64,000 bases of DNA from positions 62,001 through 126,000 of the forward strand of contig CP075364.1 of NCBI GenBank assembly GCA_019454105.1. Direction: 5' to 3'. Position numbers and translations under genes: made by a program. Below are positions 9,565-20,486 of this stretch, in pieces (the stretch's first letter is position 1; each line of letters opens with the position of its first letter). Under the pieces are notes generated by a model, which saw only the letters and a list, made by a program, of their open reading frames with translations, was not told the origin of the DNA and did no database searches. Origin of the DNA: Fimbriimonadaceae bacterium (GTDB taxonomy: Bacteria > Armatimonadota > Fimbriimonadia > Fimbriimonadales > Fimbriimonadaceae).

Positions 9565-10224
9565 GAGTCGATGTTAGCAGAAGGCCAGTGGGTTCGATCG
9601 ACTTGGGCCGGGAAGCTTCATGAGACTTCGAAGAGTCCGGAGCCCGGTATAGACCTTAGAATTGCTACTCCTTTTTATGTACGGCGGTTTGGGCGGTCAG
9701 AACGGCACGTTTAAGAGTTAGAGAAGAAGCGAATCTTTACGGCGAAGCTGATTCGTCGGTCCAAGGCCGTGACGCGAACCGAGGCTCTGCAAGGAAGAGA
9801 ACGGGACGGCCAAGCTGGACATGCCAACTTGGACGCTCTGGCGAGGCCGTCCGCATCGAATTTGAGCCAAAGACGGGGACCAGTGGAACAGAAGTCCGTT
9901 CCCCAGCGTCTTACCAGCAAGTGGCCAAGGCCACCCACCGGAAACGAGACGAAACCGGGAAACTGAGGGTATCCCGCGCCGAGGAACCAATTGCCTTGGA
10001 ACGGAAACCTTCAAGATACCGGCGGCTCTCAAGGGTTGCAAAATGCAGGTTCCACCTAAGGCGTAAAGGCCGCGGGAGGAAAAGTCCGGCAAATTGTACA
10101 CCGGGAATTGTGTCAGAAACGAGAGAAATTCTCAAAAAATCGGTCCCAAGGTTAAAACACGATTAAGGTGATTGTGTCACAATCCGGATCGGAGCGGCTC
10201 AGTCTGCTGGGCCAGAGTCCCCAT
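9565..10224. other. Gene-free, hairpin-rich region between nadB and the first pilin
   Basis: About 660 bp with no convincing reading frame on either strand. Several perfect or near-perfect inverted repeats lie close together: CGAATC 9730-9735 with GATTCG 9750-9755; GGACGGCC 9804-9811 with GGCCGTCC 9845-9852; CCAAG 9810-9814 with CTTGG 9828-9832; GGAAC 9885-9889 with GTTCC 9898-9902; GTGGCC 9921-9926 with GGCCAC 9929-9934. This density suggests a structured RNA or a long 5' leader of the pilin mRNA, but I could not match it to a known RNA family. Confidence 0.4.
10170..10184. promoter_or_regulatory. Palindromic candidate operator upstream of the first pilin gene
   Basis: GATTGTG-T-CACAATC is a perfect 7-bp inverted repeat with one central base, 40 bp before the pilin start codon. 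Its core ATTGTGTCA also occurs at 10108-10116, 63 bp upstream in the same orientation. A dimeric regulator site is plausible; the regulator is unknown. Confidence 0.35.
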
Positions 10225-11232
<1,008 letters not shown>

Positions 11233-11262
11233 GTCAGGCCCGAGCAGCGACTCGGCCGACCC

Positions 11263-11298
11263 AAGCCAGGCCTCTCGAATCGAGAGGCCTGGCTTTTC
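11263..11298 (+). terminator. Rho-independent terminator of pilin 1
   Basis: A perfect 15-bp stem, AAGCCAGGCCTCTCG (11263-11277) with its complement (11281-11295), closes a 3-nt loop and runs into a short T run. Confidence 0.9.
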
Positions 11299-11426
11299 CA
11301 CTTGTTTTTCAATGCAGGGCCCTCATCGTGAAAATTGCACCCGAAATCGCCCTTCTCTTAACTCCGATTTAATCCTTTGGATCCATCATCGCCGAGGCGC
11401 GGCCCCTCCAGGGCAGGTGTTCACAT

Positions 11427-12443
<1,017 letters not shown>

Positions 12444-12473
12444 CCAAGGCCCGAGCAGCGACTCGGCCGACCC

Positions 12474-12510
12474 AAGCCAGGCCCCCTCTCCAAGGGGGCT
12501 TGGCTTTTTT
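12474..12510 (+). terminator. Rho-independent terminator of pilin 2
   Basis: AGCCA-GGCCCCCT pairs with AGGGGGC-TTGGCT around a short loop, followed by TTTTTT at 12505-12510. Confidence 0.9.
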
Positions 12511-12619
12511 CTGCCTAAAGGCCGAATTCTGGCAAGAACCTGTGTGACCTGGCCCTTCCAGCTTCCGACAATCTTCCTTGGACGGAGCGGCCAAATCGGC
12601 TGTCCGAGAGTGCGGCAAA

Positions 12620-13825
12620 ATGCCCTTTTACGCTTACACGGCCATAGACCGGACTGGGAAGCAAGTCAAGTCCGTCTTCGAAGCTGAGAACGAGGCGATC
12701 GTTCTCAGCCACCTCCGCGAACAGTCGCTTCAGGTTCTTGAGCTCAAGGAGACCAAGAAGCCAGGCTCACGAGCCGTCGGTAAGGCGAAGATGAAGATGA
12801 AGTCGCTTGTCATCTTCTCTCGGCAGTTCGCCACCATGATCGACGCGGGCATTCCAATCTTGAGGTGTCTCGATATTCTCAGTGCCCAGGTCAAGGACCC
12901 TGCACTCAAGCCCGCCGTCGTCCAGGTTCGAGAGGACGTCAAAGGAGGCATGACCCTCAACGAGGCCATGGCCAAGCACCCGAACGTGTTCAACAAGCTC
13001 TACGTGAACATGATTCGGGCCGCCGAACTGGGCGGCATCCTTGACGTCATCCTGGACCGTCTCAGCGGGTTCTTGGAATACGAGGCCGAGGTCAAGGGCA
13101 AGATCAAGAGCGCGATGATGTACCCCGTGCTCGTCCTGTGCTTCTCGCAGCTGATGTTGTTCGTGCTCTTCAGCTTCGTTCTGCCGAAGTTTAAGGACAT
13201 CTTTACCGGCATGGACGTGAAGCTTCCCGCCATGACGGCGATGCTCTTCAACATGGGCGACTTCATGCAAGCCTATTGGTGGGTGATCATCCTCTTGGTC
13301 ATCGGTGCGATCTTTGGCATCAAAGCCTGGGGCAAGACTCCGCAGGGCCGGTATCAACTCGACTTCTTCAAGCTCAAGTTCCCGATCGTGGGCGAACTGA
13401 CGCTCAAGATGAGCGTCGCCCGCTTCTGCCGCACATTCGGGACCTTGATCAACTCGGGCGTGCCGATGATGCGAAGCCTCGAGATCGTTGGTGAGACCCT
13501 GGGCAACCAGGTGCTTGTCGGCGCGATCGACCAGACCCGGGCCAGCATCCGGGACGGGAACAAGCTGAGCGCGCCATTGGCATCGTCAGGGCTCTTTCCG
13601 ACGATGGTCACCCACATGATCGACGTGGGCGAAGAGTCTGGCCGTCTGAGCGAGATGCTCGTCAAGGTCGGCGACTTCTATGACCAAGAGGTGGAATCGA
13701 CTGTCAAGGGTTTGACGTCGATGATCGAGCCAATGCTGATCATCTTCCTCGGATGCGTCGTTGGGTTCATCGCCATTTCGGTAATGACGCCAATCTTCAC
13801 CCTCGTCAACAGCGTCAACAAGTGA
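12620..13825 (+). CDS. pilC: Type IV pilus / type II secretion inner-membrane platform protein, copy 1
   Basis: ATG 12620 (MPFYAYTAIDRTGKQVKS) matches the usual N-terminus of PilC/GspF; the upstream extension to 12578 lacks homology. The 401 residues are typical. Two T2SSF domains are visible (residues about 65-190 and 265-390), each with the pattern FSRQFATMIDAGIPILRCLD or FCRTFGTLINSGVPMMRSLE. Membrane segments lie near residues 165-190, 218-235 and 372-395. The protein anchors the cytoplasmic ATPases and rotates or moves pilin subunits into the fibre. It follows the twin pilins but lies behind a strong terminator, so it is likely transcribed separately. A second copy lies at 32084. Confidence 0.93.
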   Translation: MPFYAYTAIDRTGKQVKSVFEAENEAIVLSHLREQSLQVLELKETKKPGSRAVGKAKMKMKSLVIFSRQFATMIDAGIPILRCLDILSAQVKDPALKPAVVQVREDVKGGMTLNEAMAKHPNVFNKLYVNMIRAAELGGILDVILDRLSGFLEYEAEVKGKIKSAMMYPVLVLCFSQLMLFVLFSFVLPKFKDIFTGMDVKLPAMTAMLFNMGDFMQAYWWVIILLVIGAIFGIKAWGKTPQGRYQLDFFKLKFPIVGELTLKMSVARFCRTFGTLINSGVPMMRSLEIVGETLGNQVLVGAIDQTRASIRDGNKLSAPLASSGLFPTMVTHMIDVGEESGRLSEMLVKVGDFYDQEVESTVKGLTSMIEPMLIIFLGCVVGFIAISVMTPIFTLVNSVNK

Positions 13826-13831
13826 CCACGT

Positions 13832-13856
13832 GTCCGCCGGGCCCTCCCCGGCGGAC
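13832..13856 (+). terminator. Terminator-like hairpin after pilC copy 1
   Basis: GTCCGCCGGG (13832-13841) and CCCGGCGGAC (13847-13856) form a perfect 10-bp stem 6 nt after the stop codon. No U-tract follows, so read-through into the sigma-factor gene is possible. Confidence 0.65.
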
Positions 13857-13929
13857 CTCTGACCAGAAACACTCCGGCAACCAGGATGGTGGTCCGGACC
13901 GACCAGAAACCAATTTCGATCGGAACTCT

Positions 13930-15201
13930 ATGGAAGGACAAACCTCAGAGGCTCAGTCGCTTCGGCGCGACCTGGAGTCGCTAGTAGCCGAATATGCGCT
14001 GGATCCACAGCCTGACGTCAAGGATCTCATCATCGTCCAGTGCTCAGGGATCGTCGAGCGCATGGCGCGAAGGTTCAGCGGAGTCGAACCCTTCGAGGAC
14101 TTGGCCCAGGTCGGCTATATTGGACTCCTCAACGCTCTCAGTAAGTTCGACCCGCAGGCGGGAGTCAAGTTCGCGACTTACGCGACCCACCTTGTGGCGG
14201 GAGAGATCAAGCACTACCTCCGAGACAAGTCTCAGATGATCCGGCACCCAGCTTGGATCCAAGAGATGCGGCACAGGCTGACCAAGGCTGCGACGGCCCT
14301 TCAGGCAGAACTCGGACGAGCCCCAACGGAACGAGAGATCGCGGAGGCTTGCAAGGTGAGCGAGCACTCGGTGCGGGAAGTCCTCGCCACACAAGAGCTT
14401 CTCCGAGTCGCATCGCTTGACGCCCCGATTCAAGAGGACGATGAGGACAGCGACCTGGACAAGCTCGAAGGGGGATCGGCCCAGCACTTGTCGGTCGAGG
14501 ATCGGGTCGTGTTGGAGCAAGCGATCCGACAGCTGCGAGACTTGGAGCAAGAAGTGCTCGTCCTGTTCCACTTTGAGGCCCTGAGCCAAACCGAGATCGC
14601 CGACCGATTAAACATATCTTGCAACTATGTGTCCCACATTCTCCGTCAATCCCTTTCGAAACTTCGGCGCATTTTTGACGAGCACGAAGAGGCTGAGCTG
14701 AGTCTGCGGTCGCCACAAGAGGATCTGAAAAAGATCCTCGATCCGGAGACCAGGGCTTATTCTGAAACCTACTTCTGCGGGAGGTTGAAGGAAGAACTCC
14801 ACCGAATTGCGAGCCAGGGCGGCGAGTTGGCCGTGGTCATCGTCCGGTTTGGCGGCCTCGAAGGCTTGAAGGAGTTCTATGGAGACCGGAGCGTGCGCGA
14901 CTTCATGTATGACGCGGCCGAGTTCTTGCGGTCGTCCGTGCGTTCGCTCGACATCGTTGGCCGATATGGACCGAACGGGTTCGGCGTCATCTTGACCTCG
15001 TCAGCCGGGAACGCGGGCATCGCTCGAGCCAGGCTCCAACAAAGATTTGACCGATGGGTGCTCGGCCGGGTGGTCCCAGGGGGCACGCTGACCTGCCAAC
15101 TTGGACAGGCCGAAGCTCCAGAGGCAGGACTTGAAGCGAGCCAACTCCTAGCGGTCGCCGACCCGGGCCAAACGCCTCAAACAAACCAATTGGCCGCTTG
15201 A
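13930..15201 (+). CDS. Sigma-70 family factor (SigB/SigF/WhiG-like) fused to a degenerate GGDEF domain
   Basis: ATG 13930 (MEGQTSEAQSLRRDLES) is chosen because the longer frame starts inside pilC. The protein has 423 residues. Residues about 25-110 form sigma region 2 (DLAQVGYIGLLNALSKFD, FATYATHLVAGEIKHYLRD). Region 3 follows (ELGRAPTEREIAEACKVSE), then region 4 (LSQTEIADRLNISCNYVSHI) to about residue 255. From residue 271 (DPETRAYSETYF) the sequence follows the GGDEF fold: AVVIVRFGGLEGLKEFYGD, then R338-S-L-D341 and R345-Y-G-P-N-G-F. The active-site GG(D/E)EF is replaced by GPNGF, so cyclase activity is unlikely. The RxxD product-binding motif is kept at canonical spacing. The expected role is promoter selection controlled by c-di-GMP or another ligand; the ligand is inference. 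Confidence 0.85.
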   Translation: MEGQTSEAQSLRRDLESLVAEYALDPQPDVKDLIIVQCSGIVERMARRFSGVEPFEDLAQVGYIGLLNALSKFDPQAGVKFATYATHLVAGEIKHYLRDKSQMIRHPAWIQEMRHRLTKAATALQAELGRAPTEREIAEACKVSEHSVREVLATQELLRVASLDAPIQEDDEDSDLDKLEGGSAQHLSVEDRVVLEQAIRQLRDLEQEVLVLFHFEALSQTEIADRLNISCNYVSHILRQSLSKLRRIFDEHEEAELSLRSPQEDLKKILDPETRAYSETYFCGRLKEELHRIASQGGELAVVIVRFGGLEGLKEFYGDRSVRDFMYDAAEFLRSSVRSLDIVGRYGPNGFGVILTSSAGNAGIARARLQQRFDRWVLGRVVPGGTLTCQLGQAEAPEAGLEASQLLAVADPGQTPQTNQLAA

Positions 15202-15249
15202 CCTTCCGACCGGGGTCTCAGGAACCAGAATGACTCCCGGAGTCTAGAC

Positions 15250-15855
15250 TTGGACATGTCGACGACGATCGTGGTCGCCCACGATTTCACCTGTCCCTGG
15301 TGCTGGATCGGTTGGCACCAGGCCGAGCGGCTGAGGGCCGAATTTGAGGTGAAGATCGAGTGGGCCGGGTACGAGCTGATGCCGGAGAACCTGCCTTGGC
15401 CGGCTCCTGGCCCTCAGATCCCTTCTGACCCGCGTCGTCCGATCACTCCAAGCCGCCTCGAGCTCGCCTATGCGGCCGAAGACCTGGACCGTCCTCATGC
15501 CACCAGGCCGAAGAACATGCGGACTCACAACGCGCTGGAGGCCGTCGAGCATCTGAAGCAAGAAGGGTTCGCCCACGAGTTCGTCGGAAGGATGTACCGA
15601 GCCTATTGGACACAAGGGCAGGAGATCGATGCACTGGACGTGATCGAGGAACTGGCAGCAGGGCTCACGGAAGATTGGGCCGCCATGAGGTCGGCCATTG
15701 AGTCCAGGAAGTACGCGGACAAGATCGTCCCGTTCGACGATGACGCCTATGCGGCCGGAGTATTCAATGTGCCGACCTTCTTCATTGGTGAGGCACGGTT
15801 GGCCGAGCAACCGTACCGGACAATCGCCCGGGCTGTCGCCAGGTGGCTGACTTGA
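15250..15855 (+). CDS. DsbA-family (FrnE-like) thioredoxin-fold oxidoreductase
   Basis: The product has about 201 residues with the redox motif CPWC at the N-terminus (VAHDFTCPWCWIGWHQAERL). A helical insertion domain and the late cis-Pro region (GVFNVPTFFIGEARL) are typical of the DsbA/FrnE family. TTG 15250 is preferred because GGAG lies 7 nt upstream; ATG 15256 is an alternative two codons on. No signal peptide is present, so this is a cytoplasmic member, comparable to FrnE-like disulfide isomerases or 2-hydroxychromene-2-carboxylate isomerase relatives. Its stop overlaps the start of the next gene by 13 nt, indicating translational coupling with the reductase downstream. Confidence 0.85.
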   Translation: MDMSTTIVVAHDFTCPWCWIGWHQAERLRAEFEVKIEWAGYELMPENLPWPAPGPQIPSDPRRPITPSRLELAYAAEDLDRPHATRPKNMRTHNALEAVEHLKQEGFAHEFVGRMYRAYWTQGQEIDALDVIEELAAGLTEDWAAMRSAIESRKYADKIVPFDDDAYAAGVFNVPTFFIGEARLAEQPYRTIARAVARWLT

Positions 15856-16520
15856 GCGTTTATGACCGACTGGACTTTCCAGTTAGCCCCGAGGGCAGAC
15901 CCTGGGTCTTCATCAACATGGTGGCGACCATCGACGGCAAGATCCTCTCTGGTGAACGGGACGAGAACGTTATGGACCTGGGAAGCCCGACCGATCATGC
16001 GACGATGAGGTTTATCGAGTCCCAGGCTGACGCGGTCATGATCGGAGCTGGCTCGTTGCGGGCGACGGTCGGCCTGCACTACCCAGAGAGGCTGAAGAGG
16101 CTGGTCGTCAGCGCGTCGGGCACGCTGGACTTCAGTTCGAAGTTCTTCACGGGAGCTCCGGACAAGGCCTGGGTCGTGACAGGGTCTCGAGGAGTCGAAG
16201 GAGTCGCCGGAAGGGCCCAGACGTTCGATGCAGGCGAGCCGGTTCAGTGGCGCCGAGTCTTGGCGTGGCTCCACGGGCTGGGGGTCGAGAGACTCCTCAT
16301 AGAAGGCGGCAGCGAGCTGAATGCGGCCCTGTTGGCCGAGGACTTGGTCGACGAGCTCTTCTTGACGGTGGCGCCCAAAGTCAAGCTGGGGAGCGGTATC
16401 CCGACTTACGCCGGGGGACAGCCCTTGCCGAGAGAGGGCCTTCTCAGATTCAGCCTCATGAGCTGCTTGACCCATGATGACGAGGTCTTCCTTCGCTATC
16501 GGCGGACTGCCCGATCCTGA
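15843..16520 (+). CDS. RibD C-terminal-type reductase (dihydrofolate-reductase-like fold)
   Basis: GTG 15843 starts a 225-residue protein overlapping the preceding gene by 13 nt. The pattern WVFINMVATIDGKILSGERD, then DHATMRFIESQADAVMIGAG, VERLLIEGGSELNAALLAED and LVDELFLTVAPK is that of the RibD_C NADPH-dependent pyrimidine reductase family. There is no deaminase domain and no rib operon nearby. It may be a stand-alone riboflavin-pathway reductase or a related family member acting on another substrate. Confidence 0.85.
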   Translation: MADLSVYDRLDFPVSPEGRPWVFINMVATIDGKILSGERDENVMDLGSPTDHATMRFIESQADAVMIGAGSLRATVGLHYPERLKRLVVSASGTLDFSSKFFTGAPDKAWVVTGSRGVEGVAGRAQTFDAGEPVQWRRVLAWLHGLGVERLLIEGGSELNAALLAEDLVDELFLTVAPKVKLGSGIPTYAGGQPLPREGLLRFSLMSCLTHDDEVFLRYRRTARS

Positions 16521-16558
16521 CCCGGTGCGATTTGACCCCCCGGGACGTCTCTAACGTG

Positions 16559-17734
16559 ATGTCCCGAGTCTTTGTGGCGTTGGTCTTGTCTTTGGTCTTG
16601 GTGGTGTGCGCCTGGGCGCAAGCGATCCGCCCAGGTGACAGGCTCAAGCTCACCGTCAAAGAAGAGCCCCAGCTCAACAAAGAGTACACGGTCAACAAGG
16701 ACGGCATCATCCTCGTCGAGTTCCTCGGGGCTGTCGAAGTGGCCGGCCTCAGCCCGGAAGACGCGGCCAAAAAGATTGCGGCTCAACTGGAAAAGGACAG
16801 GATCCTGAGGGTCGCGACCGTGAAAGCGGAACGGGTCGGCGATCCCGTCGCTACGCCCGAGGAGCCGGCAACCAAGGCCGAAGAGCAGCCAGAGCCGCCT
16901 CCGGCCAAAGAGCCCGAGGCTGAGACGCCCAAGGGCTCCGTGGTGGCCGATGGCGAGGGCGTGGTGGCGGCCAGGGTCGATCACTTGGCGGGACTCACCT
17001 TGTCAGCCTTTTTGAGCCAGCTCACGCTCAAAGAAGGGGCCGACCTGACTTCGGTGAGGCTGGTGTCGGAAGGGCGCGTGAGGATCGTCGACACGACGAG
17101 AAGCGACAATCCTGAGTCCGATCCCGTTCTCGAGCCTGGGGACCAGATCACTGTGAACCTTCGCGAGCCAACGCCGGAAGCGCGCGTGACCGTACTTGGA
17201 GGTGTGGCGAACCCAGGCGAGATCGTGCTGCGAGGCGAGACGACGCTTCAGTCGGCTATTGAGGCGGCCGGGGGGCCGAGAGGCAGCTATGTGAAGGACG
17301 GGATCACACTCCAGCGGCTCGACCGGACCGAACTCAAGCTGGATCCCCTGGGCACAGGGCTGGCGACGCTCCTAGCGACCGGAGACATCGTCACTGTCGA
17401 AGTGGCGGCGCCGAGAATGTACGTCGCTGTCGAGGGCGCGGTGCGACAACCGGGGTTCTTTGTCGCCAGTGAGGGGCTGACCCTGACTGAGGCCATGGGG
17501 CTGGCGGGCGGGCACGTCCGCGAGGCTCAGTTGGAACGCGTCCAGATCGTATCGTCTGAACCTGGGATCAAGCCGAGGACGGTCAACATCAGGGACATCG
17601 AGCAAGGGTATCGCGGCGACGTCCTGTTGAAGGCGGGTGACCGGGTGGTCGTTCCGGGCTCCAAGAAACGCAACGACCGGACTTGGCTCTATGCCGCCGG
17701 GGCCGTCGTCGCCTGGTACATCTTCCTGCGCTGA
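16559..17734 (+). CDS. Polysaccharide-export-type SLBB protein
   Basis: ATG 16559 (MSRVFVALVLSLVLVVCAWA) gives a clear signal peptide; a TTG at 16532 would add a less hydrophobic head. The protein has 391 residues. A Poly_export (Wza N-terminal) domain spans about residues 22-90 (IRPGDRLKLTVKEEPQLNKE, GIILVEFLGAVEVAGLSPED). A Pro/Glu-rich linker covers about residues 97-135. SLBB-type modules follow near residues 208 (VTVLGGVANPGEIVLRGETT) and 286 (MYVAVEGAVRQPGFFVASEG). A last hydrophobic segment, residues 375-391, could cross the outer membrane or anchor the tail. It is probably part of an exopolysaccharide export machine; partner Wzc/Wzx genes are not in the window. Confidence 0.8.
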   Translation: MSRVFVALVLSLVLVVCAWAQAIRPGDRLKLTVKEEPQLNKEYTVNKDGIILVEFLGAVEVAGLSPEDAAKKIAAQLEKDRILRVATVKAERVGDPVATPEEPATKAEEQPEPPPAKEPEAETPKGSVVADGEGVVAARVDHLAGLTLSAFLSQLTLKEGADLTSVRLVSEGRVRIVDTTRSDNPESDPVLEPGDQITVNLREPTPEARVTVLGGVANPGEIVLRGETTLQSAIEAAGGPRGSYVKDGITLQRLDRTELKLDPLGTGLATLLATGDIVTVEVAAPRMYVAVEGAVRQPGFFVASEGLTLTEAMGLAGGHVREAQLERVQIVSSEPGIKPRTVNIRDIEQGYRGDVLLKAGDRVVVPGSKKRNDRTWLYAAGAVVAWYIFLR

Positions 17735-17744
17735 CCGTCCCTTC

Positions 17745-17782
17745 CCCCTGAGGTACTGGTAAGCTCTTGCCAGAATCAGGGG
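17745..17782 (+). promoter_or_regulatory. Strong bipartite hairpin directly upstream of the aconitase ribosome-binding site
   Basis: CCCCTGA (17745-17751) pairs with TCAGGGG (17776-17782). Inside it CTGGTAAG (17756-17763) pairs with CTTGCCAG (17766-17773) with one G-U pair. The structure ends 1 nt before the AAGGA at 17784-17788. It could terminate the SLBB gene transcript or control acnA translation. Confidence 0.5.
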
Positions 17783-17791
17783 CAAGGACGA

Positions 17792-20482
17792 ATGGACAGT
17801 TACGGCGTCAAGACAACTCTCGATTTGGCTGGTAGAGCCTTCACTCTGTTCAGCCTTGACCATCTGGGGCGCCAATCACAGAGTCTCAGTCGGCTTCCAT
17901 ATTCACTGAAAGTGCTGCTGGAGAACGTCCTCAGGAACGAGGACGGGAACAAAGTGACCCGGGCCGACATCGACGCGATCTTGGACTGGGAGCCTTATCG
18001 CGAGCCGGAGAAAGAAGTCCAGTTCACCCCTGCCCGCGTCCTTCTTCAGGACTTCACGGGTGTTCCGTGCGTCGTCGACCTCGCCAGCATGCGCGACGCG
18101 ATGGCGGCCCTGGGCGGAGACCCGGCAAAGATCAATCCGCTTCAGCCTGCGGAACTTGTGATCGACCACTCGGTCCAGGTGGACGCCTTTGGCACGGAAG
18201 CCGCCCTGCAGATCAATTTGGATCACGAGTTTGAGCGGAACGCCGAGAGGTACGCCTTCCTCAAGTGGGGCCAGTCAGCCTTCGATAACTTCAAGGTCGT
18301 TCCACCGAACACTGGGATCTGCCACCAGGTGAATCTGGAGCACCTGGCCAGGGTCGTCATGACCGGGCCTGGGGACATCGCCTTCATCGACACGCTGGTC
18401 GGAACCGACAGCCACACGACTATGATCAACGGCCTTGGCGTCTTGGGTTGGGGCGTCGGAGGAATCGAGGCTGAAGCAGCCATGCTCGGACAGCCGATTC
18501 CCATGCTGCTGCCCCAAGTGGTCGGTTTCAGGATCACGGGCCAACTGCGCGAAGGGACCACGGCCACAGACTTGGTCTTGACCGTGACTGAAATGCTCCG
18601 AAAGCACGGAGTCGTCGGCAAGTTCGTCGAGTTCTATGGCCCGGGCATTCAGAACATGCCGCTGGCCGACCGGGCGACGATCGCGAACATGGCCCCCGAA
18701 TATGGGGCGACCTGCGGCCTCTTCCCGGTGGACGAAGAGACTTTGCGGTACCTGCGGGTCAGTGGTCGGCCCGAGGAGCTTGTTGCTTTGGTCGAAGCGT
18801 ACTATCGGCACCAGGGACTCTTTCACACTCCCGATGCGCCAGAAGCCGAGTATTCGAGCACGCTCCATCTGGATCTGGCTGACGTTGTTCCCAGCGTCGC
18901 CGGGCCGAAACGTCCACAAGACCGGAGTCCCTTGGGGCAAGCCCGAGACAGCTTCTTCGCCGCCTTTCCGGATTCCCGTCCGGGCTCCGACGCACCGGGA
19001 GGGGGTGGGGCCGCGATCCTCGAACGGACGACGACCGACCGGCTCACCCACGGTTCTATCGTCATCGCCGCGATCACCAGCTGCACCAATACGAGCAACC
19101 CAAGCGTCATGGTCGGTGCGGGCCTTGTCGCGAAGAGGGCTAACGCCCTTGGCATGAGGCCCAAGCCTTGGGTCAAGACCTCACTTGCGCCCGGGAGCAA
19201 GGTCGTCACCGAGTACCTACGGGCGTCGGGTGTGCTTTCCGAACTCGAAGCCATCGGGTTCAACGTCGTGGGCTATGGTTGCACCACTTGTATCGGCAAC
19301 TCCGGGCCCTTGCCCGACGAAGTGAGCCAGGCTGTCCAGGACCGCGACCTCACTGTCGTCAGCGTTCTCAGCGGGAACCGTAACTTCGAAGGCCGTGTGA
19401 ACCAAGAGGTCAAGGCGAACTATCTGATGTCGCCGCCGCTTGTGGTCGCTTACGCGCTGGCCGGAACGATCGACATCGATCTGACACGAGACCCGATCGG
19501 CCAAGATAGGGACGGCAACGACGTCTTTTTGAGAGACGTTTGGCCCTCGCAAGCAGAGATCGCCAAGACAGTCGAGCAAAGCGTCTCCAGAGAAATGTTC
19601 CAAAAGACATACGCCAACGTCTTTGAGGGGGACGACAAGTGGAAGGCGGTTCCGGTCGCCCCGAGCCAGATCTACGATTGGGATGAGGTCAGCACCTATG
19701 TGCGGCGGGCGCCTTACTTTGAAGGCATGCAACGTGACCCACGCGAGCACGTCGACGACCTCAGCGGGCTCAAGTGCCTTGCTTTGCTCGGAGACAGCGT
19801 GACGACCGATCACATCTCGCCAGCTGGTGCGATCAAACCGAGTTCGCCCGCAGGTGAGTACCTGACCCAGCACGGCGTGCGTCCGCACCTCTTCAATTCG
19901 TATGGGAGCCGGCGCGGCAACCACGAGGTGATGATCCGTGGCACGTTCGCCAATGTCCGGCTCCGCAACCAACTCGCCCCCGGAACCGAGGGTGGCTTCA
20001 CCACGGTTCCCGCTGGTTCCGACCGCGTCACGACGATCTTTGATGCGTCGGAAGAGTATGCCAAGGCCGGGGCTGGGCTCATCGTGATCGCTGGCAAGGA
20101 GTACGGGACCGGATCCAGCCGCGACTGGGCGGCCAAAGGCACCCTCTTGCTTGGAGTCAAGGCGGTTCTGGCAGAAGGCTTCGAACGGATCCATCGCTCA
20201 AACCTGATCGGGATGGGAGTGCTCCCTCTCCAGTTCGAGGACGGAGCCAATGCCGCCTCATTGGGGCTGGACGGCACCGAGGAGTACGCGCTTGTTGGGC
20301 TGAGCCACGCGTTCGACACTGGTTTCGCCGACGGCAAAGTCCTCCCCATGCGGGCCACGGACTCGGGCGGGAACACCAAGCAGTTCAATGTTCGTGTGAG
20401 GATCGATACCCCGACCGAGGCCCAATACTATCGACATGGGGGTGTGCTCCACTTTGTCCTTCGACAACTGCTCGGGTCGTGA
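17792..20482 (+). CDS. acnA: Aconitate hydratase
   Basis: This TCA-cycle enzyme interconverts citrate and isocitrate through a [4Fe-4S] cluster. Its 896 residues match the AcnA/IRP1 branch. Seen in order: [59 protein letters not shown], the first cluster Cys in [13 protein letters not shown], the other two in [16 protein letters not shown], and the swivel domain with [25 protein letters not shown] at 17784-17788 is the ribosome-binding site. It is followed after 4 nt by a polysaccharide deacetylase gene. Confidence 0.97.
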   Translation: MDSYGVKTTLDLAGRAFTLFSLDHLGRQSQSLSRLPYSLKVLLENVLRNEDGNKVTRADIDAILDWEPYREPEKEVQFTPARVLLQDFTGVPCVVDLASMRDAMAALGGDPAKINPLQPAELVIDHSVQVDAFGTEAALQINLDHEFERNAERYAFLKWGQSAFDNFKVVPPNTGICHQVNLEHLARVVMTGPGDIAFIDTLVGTDSHTTMINGLGVLGWGVGGIEAEAAMLGQPIPMLLPQVVGFRITGQLREGTTATDLVLTVTEMLRKHGVVGKFVEFYGPGIQNMPLADRATIANMAPEYGATCGLFPVDEETLRYLRVSGRPEELVALVEAYYRHQGLFHTPDAPEAEYSSTLHLDLADVVPSVAGPKRPQDRSPLGQARDSFFAAFPDSRPGSDAPGGGGAAILERTTTDRLTHGSIVIAAITSCTNTSNPSVMVGAGLVAKRANALGMRPKPWVKTSLAPGSKVVTEYLRASGVLSELEAIGFNVVGYGCTTCIGNSGPLPDEVSQAVQDRDLTVVSVLSGNRNFEGRVNQEVKANYLMSPPLVVAYALAGTIDIDLTRDPIGQDRDGNDVFLRDVWPSQAEIAKTVEQSVSREMFQKTYANVFEGDDKWKAVPVAPSQIYDWDEVSTYVRRAPYFEGMQRDPREHVDDLSGLKCLALLGDSVTTDHISPAGAIKPSSPAGEYLTQHGVRPHLFNSYGSRRGNHEVMIRGTFANVRLRNQLAPGTEGGFTTVPAGSDRVTTIFDASEEYAKAGAGLIVIAGKEYGTGSSRDWAAKGTLLLGVKAVLAEGFERIHRSNLIGMGVLPLQFEDGANAASLGLDGTEEYALVGLSHAFDTGFADGKVLPMRATDSGGNTKQFNVRVRIDTPTEAQYYRHGGVLHFVLRQLLGS

Positions 20483-20486
20483 CAGG

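Noticed and set aside
10070-10100. GGAGGAAAAGTCCGGC resembles the conserved 5' GAGGAAAGUCC block of RNase P RNA
   Set aside because: An rnpB gene would need about 300 nt downstream, but the pilin starts 130 nt later. The companion 3' block ACAGAAACCCGGCU is absent, and the match has an extra A.
9718-10101. 127-residue minus-strand frame in the gene-free region
   Set aside because: No signal, domain or ribosome-binding site; composition is that of a chance frame and it crosses several hairpins.
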